The notes under the pieces were generated by a model. That model did not search any database. It was given only the letters and a program-made list of their open reading frames with translations, and was not told where the DNA came from. Shown here one piece after another: positions 1 through 6,184 of a stretch of 10,051 nucleotides of DNA. Position numbers and translations under genes: made by a program. Numbering within the stretch: position 1 is the stretch's first letter; every line of letters begins with the position of its first letter. The stretch comes from Syntrophomonas sp. UBA5432 (GTDB lineage: Bacteria > Bacillota > Syntrophomonadia > Syntrophomonadales > Syntrophomonadaceae), in contig DIRQ01000128.1 of NCBI GenBank assembly GCA_002424365.1, positions 1 through 10,051 of the forward strand, given 5' to 3'.

Positions 1-27
1 CCTTGCTGTTCTGTTTTATCAAGAACC

Positions 28-48
28 TGCCGCGTCTTTCGGGCGGCA
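28..48 (-). other. Hairpin at the start of the leftward transcript
   Basis: On the minus strand TGCCGC (48-43) pairs with GCGGCA (33-28) around a 9-base loop, immediately at the predicted transcription start. A second pairing, CTTGC (50-46) with GCAAG (6-2), uses some of the same bases, so the two folds compete. This could be a stabilising 5' hairpin or the beginning of a structured leader. I do not recognise a riboswitch class, and the leader continues outside the window. Confidence 0.3.
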
Positions 49-54
49 AGATTT

Positions 55-83
55 ATATTATCATCAGGCTCGACAATTGTCAA
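55..83 (-). promoter_or_regulatory. Sigma-A-type promoter reading leftward out of the window
   Basis: On the minus strand a perfect TTGACA -35 box (positions 83-78) is followed after exactly 17 bases by TAATAT (60-55), which matches the TATAAT consensus at four of six positions. Transcription would begin near position 48 and run off the left edge, so the regulated gene is not visible. The promoter lies downstream of the YitT gene in the same orientation, so the next gene probably has its own start site and is not only read through from YitT. This is a sequence match only. Confidence 0.6.
72..81. promoter_or_regulatory. Palindrome over the -35 box, possible operator
   Basis: GACAATTGTC is a perfect 10-base palindrome that shares bases with the TTGACA -35 element of the leftward promoter. 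A repressor bound here would block RNA polymerase. Ten-base AT-rich palindromes also arise by chance, and no regulator gene for it is visible in the window. Confidence 0.25.
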
Positions 84-154
84 CATTGATATGGCATTTT
101 CTTAAATTAATCTTAACCAAATCTTTACGTCTCTTGCGACGGTTATATTCATTA

Positions 155-1030
155 TTAAAAATCACTTAACTCGGTTCTAAAACCTTTACCATAGACCTCT
201 ATAGTTTCACTAACAGTAATAAAGGCCTGGGGATCCAGTTGAAATACTACCTCCTTTAGTCGCGGAAGCTGGGTTCTGGCTACTGTCACCATGATTATGT
301 TTTTGTTTTCACCAGTATAGGCTCCCCATGCCGGTAAACATGTACATCCCCGGTGGAGATTGTGGATAATAGCGTAAGTTATGTCATCAGAGTTACGGGA
401 AATAATCATGGCAGTTCTATTTAGCTCGGGACCATAGATGACCATATCCATTATTCGGGATGATATAAAAATAGATATGGCAGAGAAAAGAGCCAATTCT
501 ACATTAAATGTGATAAGAGATAAAGTCAGCACCAGTAAGTTGCTGGCAAAGGAGACCTGACCAATGTTATAACCCCGGAATCGCCTAATAAGAACGGCTA
601 TAATATCTAAACCACCAGTAGAGCCTTTACTATGCAGGATAATGCCAGAACCAACACCAGCTATTACTCCTCCTAATAAAGCTGAAAGCAAGCTGTCGTT
701 TAGATTCCAATCTAATGGTTTAAGTATTCCCAGGAAAAAGGTTAACGCCAGGGTACCAATAAGACTATAAACTATGAAGCGAGGACTCACGTATTTATAC
801 CCGGCTATAAATATAGGTATGTTTAAGAACAAATACCAAATCCACAAATCTACTCCACTTAAAAACTTCAATATAATAGCGATTCCACCAACTCCTCCAG
901 TAAGCAGGTTGGCTGGTACTAGCACCCATTGAATTGCTACCGCCAGAATAAATGAACCTAGTATTATACCCACAATATCCCTAATAGAAAATACTTCTTT
1001 ATACCTTTTTGTTATCTTTAGTCCTTGCAT
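155..1030 (-). CDS. YitT family membrane protein (DUF161 + DUF2179)
   Basis: This 291-residue integral membrane protein belongs to the YitT family; its molecular role is not established, and transport or sensing is only a guess. The first about 200 residues form hydrophobic segments (roughly 18-38, 43-58, 65-84, 86-102, 114-132, 160-175 and 178-195) with two DUF161-like repeats: NLLTGGVGGIAIIL near 41-54 and GSTGGLDIIAVLIRR near 136-150. The last about 85 residues form the soluble DUF2179 domain, which carries RGCT (227-230), AYTG (237-240) and the DPQAFITVSE stretch (266-275). Length and domain order are normal for the family. The ATG start has AAAGGCGGT about ten bases upstream, one mismatch from a consensus ribosome binding site. 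The gene is transcribed divergently from manC and no functional link to it is evident. Confidence 0.9.
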   Translation of the reverse strand: MQGLKITKRYKEVFSIRDIVGIILGSFILAVAIQWVLVPANLLTGGVGGIAIILKFLSGVDLWIWYLFLNIPIFIAGYKYVSPRFIVYSLIGTLALTFFLGILKPLDWNLNDSLLSALLGGVIAGVGSGIILHSKGSTGGLDIIAVLIRRFRGYNIGQVSFASNLLVLTLSLITFNVELALFSAISIFISSRIMDMVIYGPELNRTAMIISRNSDDITYAIIHNLHRGCTCLPAWGAYTGENKNIIMVTVARTQLPRLKEVVFQLDPQAFITVSETIEVYGKGFRTELSDF

Positions 1031-1254
1031 AGCCTAAGAACCGCCTTTTCCATATTTATCAGTATATTTTCCCCGATGGCACAAATAATAATAACTAATT
1101 AAGAAAATAAATGCTGGATAATAAATTTTTCTTCTAAAATAACGCTGATTTATAATCAATTAATTTGTTTAGGTAAGGAGTAGGGGTGAGGATGGCCTTA
1201 TGAATGATTGAGTGTGTCCTTTAGATATCCTGCGAGCTTTGGCGACTAGTTAAA

Positions 1255-1260
1255 TATAAT
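1255..1260 (+). promoter_or_regulatory. Candidate -10 box for the manC cluster
   Basis: A perfect TATAAT lies about 126 bases before the manC start and just upstream of the terminator-like hairpin. No recognisable -35 box is found 16-18 bases upstream, so this would be a weak or activator-dependent promoter. A second TATAAT at 1151-1156 is an equally good candidate. Transcription from either would include the hairpin leader. Confidence 0.3.
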
Positions 1261-1272
1261 GTGAGTAGCAAA

Positions 1273-1312
1273 GGGGTTAGGAGCAATGGTATTAATCCCC
1301 GTTTTTAGGGAT
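1273..1312 (+). terminator. Terminator-like hairpin with competing fold in the manC leader
   Basis: GGGGTTA (1273-1279) can pair with TAA-T-CCCC (1293-1300, one bulged T). The helix is followed by GTTTTT (1301-1306), the layout of an intrinsic terminator. A second helix, ATCCC (1295-1299) with GGGAT (1308-1312), uses the same C-run and puts the T-run in its loop, so the two helices exclude each other. This resembles transcription attenuation, but both helices are short, and I recognise no ligand-binding domain upstream. It could also be a plain terminator for stray upstream transcription. Confidence 0.35.
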
Positions 1313-1385
1313 AAACTGTAAGGAGAATATAAGAAACAACATTTGTCATAGAATGTATAACTGGTAGCGAATTAGGGAGGTACAT

Positions 1386-2432
1386 ATGATTTCGGTAATT
1401 TTAGCTGGGGGAAAGGGTTTACGCCTGTGGCCGGAAAGTAGACAAATGCGTCCAAAACAATTGTGCAACTTTACTGGTAACAAATCAATGTTGGACCAGA
1501 CTATCGACCGTTTATTGGCTGCTGGCTCTAAGCGTATAGTTATTATTACCAGTGAGGAACTAGTACCACCGATTGAAGAATTACTAAGGCAACGAATTGA
1601 CAATGACCTCATTGAGATATTAAGTGAGCCTCAGGGGAAAAATACGGCACCGGCTGTAGGGTTGGTGCTATCTCGTTATCTAGGTAAAAATTCTGATCAG
1701 GTATTAGGGATTTTCCCTGCCGATCATCATGTGCTTGACAGGGAAGCCTTCAACCAAAGCTTGGAAAGAGCGATAGAAGCCGCACGGCATAATCACCTGG
1801 CCACTATTGGAATCTCTCCTAGTCGCCCCGAAACCGGTTATGGATATATTGAAAAAACTAAGTGGGAGGTTGCTAATCTGCCTGATGTTTACCAGGTTAA
1901 TTCTTTCTGTGAAAAACCTGATTTTTATACGGCTAATACCTATTTAAATACCGGCCACCACATGTGGAACGCCGGAATATATGTTGGAAAGACTTCAGTT
2001 TTGATAGAAGAGTTCCGTAAATATCTACCTAATGTGTATGCAAAAATGATTCTTGGATTTAATGAATATGTTAAGTCCTACGAACAGCTTCCTAATATTA
2101 GTATTGATTACGGTATAGCTGAAAAGTCTGACCGTATGGCAGTTGTACCGGCTGATTTTGGATGGTCTGACCTGGGTAGTTGGAATGCCCTGGCAGAACT
2201 ATACCAGCATGATGAAGATATGAATGTCTGTTGTGGCAATGACATTATAGTTTTGGATAGTAAAAATTGTTTGGTGAAACAAGTAAACAAAACGGTAGTA
2301 CTTTTTGGAGTAGAGGATCTGCTCGTTGTGGAAAGTGATGACATAGTTTTTATATCCCAGCGTGAACGCTCCCAAGATATTCGCAAAATAGTAGAGGCTA
2401 TAGAGGCTAAAAACCGTCATGATTTACTGTAA
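1386..2432 (+). CDS. manC: Mannose-1-phosphate guanylyltransferase (GDP-mannose pyrophosphorylase)
   Basis: This cytoplasmic enzyme makes GDP-mannose and pyrophosphate from mannose-1-phosphate and GTP. The N-terminal signature GGKGLRLWPESR..PKQ (residues 8-25) is the nucleotidyltransferase loop. Other family motifs follow in order: NTAPA (86-90), FPADHH (110-115), TGYGYI (150-155), EKP (176-178), WNAGIY (194-199), SIDYGIAEKS (239-248) and GWSDLGSW (259-266). At 348 residues it is the short, single-function form, without the fused phosphomannose isomerase domain of about 470-residue homologues. The ATG start has GGGAGG five bases upstream. It is the first gene of the plus-strand sugar cluster, and the phosphomannomutase supplying its substrate comes next after 90 bases. 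The family assignment is firm; strict specificity for mannose-1-phosphate is inferred from family and neighbour. Confidence 0.93.
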   Translation: MISVILAGGKGLRLWPESRQMRPKQLCNFTGNKSMLDQTIDRLLAAGSKRIVIITSEELVPPIEELLRQRIDNDLIEILSEPQGKNTAPAVGLVLSRYLGKNSDQVLGIFPADHHVLDREAFNQSLERAIEAARHNHLATIGISPSRPETGYGYIEKTKWEVANLPDVYQVNSFCEKPDFYTANTYLNTGHHMWNAGIYVGKTSVLIEEFRKYLPNVYAKMILGFNEYVKSYEQLPNISIDYGIAEKSDRMAVVPADFGWSDLGSWNALAELYQHDEDMNVCCGNDIIVLDSKNCLVKQVNKTVVLFGVEDLLVVESDDIVFISQRERSQDIRKIVEAIEAKNRHDLL

Positions 2433-2506
2433 TACTGAAAATAGGCGCTGATAAAAATGTTCTTGTAAACAATAGCATATTTGTAATTTGAGTAATTGCT
2501 TAGAGT

Positions 2507-2512
2507 GAGGAG
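2507..2512 (+). promoter_or_regulatory. Ribosome binding site that sets the manB start
   Basis: GAGGAG, inside the longer AGTGAGGAGTGAGGGG stretch (2504-2519), lies ten bases before the ATG at 2523. The in-frame TTG at 2496 lies upstream of this site and has no site of its own, so the ATG at 2523 is preferred. The purine-rich run continues to within three bases of the ATG. Confidence 0.7.
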
Positions 2513-2522
2513 TGAGGGGTTA

Positions 2523-3884
2523 ATGAACAATATTTTTCGGCAATATGATATAAGAGGAATAGTAGATGAAGAGCTGAGTGAGCAAATGGTATACGATATA
2601 GCCCGCGCATTTGCCGCCTATGCTATGAGGAAAGAGCAGAACACCATATTACTAGGCCATGATAACCGGGAATCATCTCCTGATATTAGCAAAATTATGA
2701 CCGAAGCGCTGGTAAGCTCGGGCTGTAATGTAATTGATCTGGGCATGGTAATAACCCCGGTCTTTTACTATGCTGCCCGCTATCTTAATATTCAAGCAGG
2801 AATAATGATTACCGCCAGCCATAATCCTCCTGCATATAATGGATGTAAACTGCTACTGGGCGATTCTACAATTTACGGAGAACAGATTCAGGATATTAGG
2901 CGTATTATTGACAGGCAAAACTATTTTACCGGACCGCGAGGATTTGTAAAAACACTTGATATAAGCGATGCTTATACCCGCATGATTAGGGGAAAAGTCT
3001 CCCTTAAGCGTAAGTTGAAGATAGTAGTAGATTGCGGTAATGGAACTGCCTCTCTTTTTGCTCCCCGGATTTTTCGCGAACTGGGTTGCGAGGTAATTGA
3101 ATTATATTGTGAGTCGGATTCCAGTTTTCCTAATCATCACCCCGATCCTATAAATCCTGAAAATATGCTGGATCTGGTGAAGCAGGTTAAACAGCATAAA
3201 GCTGATTTAGGTATAGGAATTGATGGTGACGGTGATCGGTTGGGAGTCGTAGATGAAAAAGGGAATTTAATCTGGGGCGATATGTTAATGATTATTTTCT
3301 GGCGTGATATTATGCCGCGTTATCCCGGCTCCAAAGCTATTGTAGAAGTAAAATGCTCCCAGGCTCTAATTGACGAAATCGAACGTCTGGGAGGAGAACC
3401 AATACTATATAAAACTGGCCATTCACTAATTAAAGCCAAAATGAAAGAAATTAGCGCCATATTTACTGGAGAAATGTCAGGCCATATGTTTTTTGCCGAT
3501 GAATATTATGGTTTTGATGATGCCATCTATGCAGGTGCCCGCCTTTTGTCACTCTTATCTAGAAACGACAAGAGTTTAAGTGAAATGCTTACTGATATTC
3601 CTCATTATTACTCTACCCCGGAAATTCGCGTACCTAGTACTGATGTGGCAAAGTTTGATGTAGTTAAGCGGGTAATACAGCACTTTAGCCCTAAATACCC
3701 CATATTAGATGTTGACGGGGCAAGGATTACTTTTCCCGGTGGCTGGGGACTGGTTCGTGCTTCCAATACCGGACCTGAGCTAATTATTAGATGTGAAGGT
3801 AGTTCTCCTCATACGCTTGAAAATATTAAGCATGAATTGTTTTCCTATTTAAAAGAAGCCGATTTACTAATAGCTAGTAGTTAA
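2523..3884 (+). CDS. manB: Phosphomannomutase/phosphoglucomutase
   Basis: This cytoplasmic enzyme of the alpha-D-phosphohexomutase superfamily interconverts mannose-6-phosphate and mannose-1-phosphate, often also the glucose phosphates. From the ATG at 2523 it has 453 residues, the usual length of the AlgC/ManB type. All four active-site elements are present: the phosphoserine loop TASHNP with Ser99, the magnesium loop DGDGDR (234-239), the sugar-binding loop GEMSGH (316-321) and the phosphate-binding loop RASNTGPEL (412-420). The N-terminal FRQYDIRG (5-12) is typical of the family. A start at TTG 2496 would add nine residues unlike the family and lies upstream of the ribosome binding site. 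The gene feeds mannose-1-phosphate to the preceding guanylyltransferase. Mannose against glucose preference cannot be read from the sequence; the neighbour favours mannose. Confidence 0.92.
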   Translation: MNNIFRQYDIRGIVDEELSEQMVYDIARAFAAYAMRKEQNTILLGHDNRESSPDISKIMTEALVSSGCNVIDLGMVITPVFYYAARYLNIQAGIMITASHNPPAYNGCKLLLGDSTIYGEQIQDIRRIIDRQNYFTGPRGFVKTLDISDAYTRMIRGKVSLKRKLKIVVDCGNGTASLFAPRIFRELGCEVIELYCESDSSFPNHHPDPINPENMLDLVKQVKQHKADLGIGIDGDGDRLGVVDEKGNLIWGDMLMIIFWRDIMPRYPGSKAIVEVKCSQALIDEIERLGGEPILYKTGHSLIKAKMKEISAIFTGEMSGHMFFADEYYGFDDAIYAGARLLSLLSRNDKSLSEMLTDIPHYYSTPEIRVPSTDVAKFDVVKRVIQHFSPKYPILDVDGARITFPGGWGLVRASNTGPELIIRCEGSSPHTLENIKHELFSYLKEADLLIASS

Positions 3885-3914
3885 ATCTAAAAATGGTATT
3901 AAGCCAACTTATCA

Positions 3915-3950
3915 CCAGATAACCGGGGTATAAGCAGGAAAAATATCTGG
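3915..3950. repeat. Inverted repeat between manB and the glycosyltransferase gene
   Basis: CCAGATA (3915-3921) and TATCTGG (3944-3950) form perfect 7-base arms around a 22-base spacer, followed by a T-rich stretch ending in TTTTT (about 3958-3962). It could act as a weak terminator or attenuator that lowers transcription into the glycosyltransferase gene, or as a protein-binding site. The long loop makes a strong intrinsic terminator unlikely. The 121-base gap is the largest inside the cluster. Confidence 0.25.
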
Positions 3951-4005
3951 GACAATAATTTTTAGGAACTGTTAGAGCGCATTCTTTAAGGAGTGAAATA
4001 AAAAA

Positions 4006-5181
4006 ATGGGTATATTAAACCTTGGTACCTACCCGCCCAAACAGTGCGGTATAGCTACTTTTTCCATGGATCTGCGACGTAGTCTGCTGAAGAATAATTG
4101 TGATGTAAAAGTTATGACTGTTTCTGATGAAAACTATCAATACACTTATCCCACTGAAGTGCTTTTTGATATTAAACAGAATAATAAACAGAACTATACT
4201 AAAGCCGCAAAATTTATTAATACTTCCAGTGCAGTACAATTGCTGATTATCCAGCATGAGTACGGCATCTATGGAGGGGAGGACGGGGACTATATCCTGG
4301 AGTTAACCCGCCAGTTGCATAAGCCATATGTAGTTGTTACTCATACAGTCCTGCCTCAGCCATCTAAACACCAGAAACAGGTCTTAAACCAATTATGCCA
4401 AAAGGCCGCTGCTGTAGTATGTATGACCCATAAATCAGCAGAGTTGCTTTCTAATCTCTATGAAGCTCCTAGAGAATTGATTCATGTTATTCCCCACGGG
4501 GTACCTGAATTTAAAAAGCAGAGCAATGCTTTACTAAAGAAATGGTACGGGTTAGAAGGACGTGATGTAATTAGTACTTTTGGTTTAATTGGGCCAGGTA
4601 AAGGATTGGAATTAGGCATTGAAGCAGTTGCACTGTTGGTTAACGATTGGCCTCAACTATGTTATTTAATTCTGGGGCAAACCCATCCTATGCTCCAGAA
4701 GTATGAAGGTGAAAAATATCGTAACATGCTGGAGGATAAAGTGCGTAATCTGGGTCTGGATAATAATGTGCGCTTTGTTAACAAATACCTCAGTGATGAA
4801 GAGATAGGAGAATACTTGCATATGACCGATATCTACCTGAGCCCCTATCCGAATAAAGATCAGGCCGTTAGTGGTACCATGGCTTTTGCTGTAGGCTGCG
4901 GTAGAGCTATAGTCTCAACTTCCTATGCTTATGCCACTGAGGTTCTAGCTGGTAAACGTGGTCTTCTAGCCCAGCAAGCAGAACCTGAAGAACTATCGCA
5001 ACTTATACGAAGCCTTCTCCTTGATGAAGCTTTAAAAACCAGATTGCAAAACCGTTCACTAGAGCTGGGTAAATCCTGGAGCTGGATTAATATTGGCAAA
5101 CAATATAGAAGTTTGTTTAAACAGTTATTAAATAATAATTATATTAGTGAGGAGCATATTCTGAGTTATGGTGGACTATAG
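4006..5181 (+). CDS. Family 4-type glycosyltransferase (GT-B fold), likely mannosyl-glycan synthesis
   Basis: This 391-residue predicted cytoplasmic glycosyltransferase would move a sugar from a nucleotide donor to a glycan or glycoside acceptor. The N-terminal Rossmann half opens with LGTYPPKQCGIATF (6-19), a glycine loop seen in GT4 enzymes. QHEYGIYGGEDG (83-94) and VIPHGV (161-166) follow. The C-terminal half has the donor-site strand TFGLIGPGKG (191-200) and the region SPYPNKDQAVSGTMAFAVG (279-297), in place of the usual E-x7-E motif. No signal peptide or membrane segment is seen. AAGGAG lies twelve bases before the ATG across an A-rich spacer, which is rather long. The 3' end overlaps the next gene by 14 bases. 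Close relatives, as I recall, carry a C-terminal barrel domain on the same chain; here that domain is a separate gene. GDP-mannose as donor is inferred from the two upstream genes. Confidence 0.85.
   Translation: MGILNLGTYPPKQCGIATFSMDLRRSLLKNNCDVKVMTVSDENYQYTYPTEVLFDIKQNNKQNYTKAAKFINTSSAVQLLIIQHEYGIYGGEDGDYILELTRQLHKPYVVVTHTVLPQPSKHQKQVLNQLCQKAAAVVCMTHKSAELLSNLYEAPRELIHVIPHGVPEFKKQSNALLKKWYGLEGRDVISTFGLIGPGKGLELGIEAVALLVNDWPQLCYLILGQTHPMLQKYEGEKYRNMLEDKVRNLGLDNNVRFVNKYLSDEEIGEYLHMTDIYLSPYPNKDQAVSGTMAFAVGCGRAIVSTSYAYATEVLAGKRGLLAQQAEPEELSQLIRSLLLDEALKTRLQNRSLELGKSWSWINIGKQYRSLFKQLLNNNYISEEHILSYGGL
5149..5154 (+). promoter_or_regulatory. Ribosome binding site for the barrel gene, inside the glycosyltransferase gene
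   Basis: GAGGAG lies 13 bases before the ATG at 5168, longer than the usual 5-9. The barrel frame has a TGA at 5162-5164, so no earlier start is possible. The ATG is only 14 bases from the end of the glycosyltransferase gene, so terminating ribosomes may reinitiate there, coupling the two products. Confidence 0.55.
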
Positions 5182-6184
5182 GCACTTAAATGCTATGACT
5201 GACAATAACGGTATCTTGCAGTTTTCTCGTTTGCAAACACCTGACCCAAATAGTGGCTATACATTGGATGATAATGCCCGCGCTCTGATAGTAGCCCTTT
5301 CCAGAGAAGACGGTTATGATCTAGCTGGGTGTTATGCTACTTACCTTTATCGCTCTCAGCACCCGGATTCCTGGTCAAATTTTGAACTAAATGGTCAGTT
5401 TAGTTCCAGTTTCGATTCCGAAGATAGTGTGGGCCGGGCTTTACTGGCGTGCAGCCTGGGAACTACCAGTCACTGGCCCGAAATTAGAAAAATTTGCATC
5501 GATATGCTGGTTCGTAACCTGCCCCAAACTTTTGATTTTTCTTCTCCCCGGGCTATAGCCTATACCTTGGTAGGGCTTTGTAAAGGGGAAATACCAGTGT
5601 TTTCAGAAAAACTACTGCACATAATATCATTATTAAGTAACCGGTTAATTAACCTTTACCAGCTAAAGCATGATAAGGCCTGGTTCTGGTTTGAAGACTA
5701 TCTGACTTATTGTAATGGTATTCTACCCCAGTCCTTGTTTGCTGCATATTCCCTTAATGGAGATAAAAAGGCCCTTAAAATCGGGTACGATTCTCTAAGT
5801 TTTCTTAATGATATATTATTTCGGAATGGTTATCTTAATATTATAGGAAACCAGGGATGGTACAACAAAGGTGGAGTTCTACCTTTGTTTGATCAACAAC
5901 CGGTAGATGCTGCTTCCATTTATTTTGCCTGCATGGAAGCTTATGAAAGCATTGGTAATAGGGAGTACCTAAGCCTGGCTAAACTAGCTCATGCCTGGTA
6001 CCGAGGGGCAAATGTTCACTCCCTCTCTTTATGTAATGTAGAAACCGGGGGTTGTTTTGATGCTTTAACTGTTGATGGGGTTAATCTTAACCAGGGAGCT
6101 GAATCTACTTTATCCCTGATTCTCTGTGACCTGCATGCAGATGAAAATATGCAGTTGGAGACGGAAGATGAGTGCAGTTCTTAA
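5168..6184 (+). CDS. Alpha/alpha-barrel glycan-acting protein, detached C-terminal half of the glycosyltransferase
   Basis: This 338-residue protein resembles the six-hairpin (alpha/alpha) barrel domain that, from memory of the family, follows this type of glycosyltransferase in one polypeptide. Conserved-looking segments are RHLNAMTDNNGILQFS (5-20), GYTLDDNARAL (30-40), DSEDSVGRALLA (83-94), FEDYLTYCNGILPQSLFAAY (175-194), QQPVDAASI (243-251) and NLNQGAESTLS (306-316). Acidic and aromatic residues in these segments would suit carbohydrate binding or hydrolysis, but catalytic residues cannot be assigned. No signal peptide is seen, so it should be cytoplasmic beside its partner. The ATG overlaps the previous gene by 14 bases in another frame, and the break falls exactly at the domain linker. 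Together the two products total 729 residues, close to a fused protein. Its stop codon overlaps the convergent kinase gene's stop. Activity is unknown; a trimming, transfer or length-control role is possible. Confidence 0.75.
   Translation: MVDYRHLNAMTDNNGILQFSRLQTPDPNSGYTLDDNARALIVALSREDGYDLAGCYATYLYRSQHPDSWSNFELNGQFSSSFDSEDSVGRALLACSLGTTSHWPEIRKICIDMLVRNLPQTFDFSSPRAIAYTLVGLCKGEIPVFSEKLLHIISLLSNRLINLYQLKHDKAWFWFEDYLTYCNGILPQSLFAAYSLNGDKKALKIGYDSLSFLNDILFRNGYLNIIGNQGWYNKGGVLPLFDQQPVDAASIYFACMEAYESIGNREYLSLAKLAHAWYRGANVHSLSLCNVETGGCFDALTVDGVNLNQGAESTLSLILCDLHADENMQLETEDECSS

Larger units (their letters stand above)
1031..1385. other. Divergent intergenic region between the YitT gene and manC
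   Basis: These 355 bases contain no convincing gene. On the minus strand TATACT (1066-1061) is a possible -10 box about 30 bases before the YitT start, without a good -35. On the plus strand TATAAT occurs at 1151-1156 and again at 1255-1260, both with poor -35 boxes. The stretch 1174-1200 is purine-rich and resembles ribosome binding sites, but the ATG after it opens only three codons. The terminator-like leader of manC lies at 1273-1312 and its ribosome binding site GGGAGG at 1375-1380. The long leader suggests post-initiation control of manC. Confidence 0.5.

Noticed and set aside
1..50. Known riboswitch such as c-di-GMP in the left-edge leader
   Set aside because: The CGAAAGACG stretch recalls parts of such RNAs, but the conserved core is not present in what is visible and the leader is cut by the window edge.
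102..154. Intrinsic terminator after the YitT gene
   Set aside because: Only a CGTC/GACG 4-base stem is present and no T-run follows it on the minus strand.
1346..1612. Minus-strand open frame over the manC start
   Set aside because: It overlaps the strongly supported manC reading frame, its protein has no recognisable domain, and it has no convincing ribosome binding site.
2108..2420. Two minus-strand open frames over the end of manC
   Set aside because: Both are antisense to conserved motifs of the guanylyltransferase and have low-complexity Ser/Thr or Tyr/Ile-rich products without family features.
2496..2522. TTG 2496 as the manB start
   Set aside because: The ribosome binding site lies downstream of this codon, and the nine extra residues precede the normal family N-terminus.
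4015..4257. Minus-strand open frame over the glycosyltransferase N-terminus
   Set aside because: It is antisense to a conserved GT4 N-terminus and shows no domain or start signal.
5162..5181. Programmed frameshift joining the glycosyltransferase and barrel into one chain
   Set aside because: The shared open stretch is only about 17 bases, no slippery run is present in it, and a new ATG with an upstream GAGGAG explains the arrangement.
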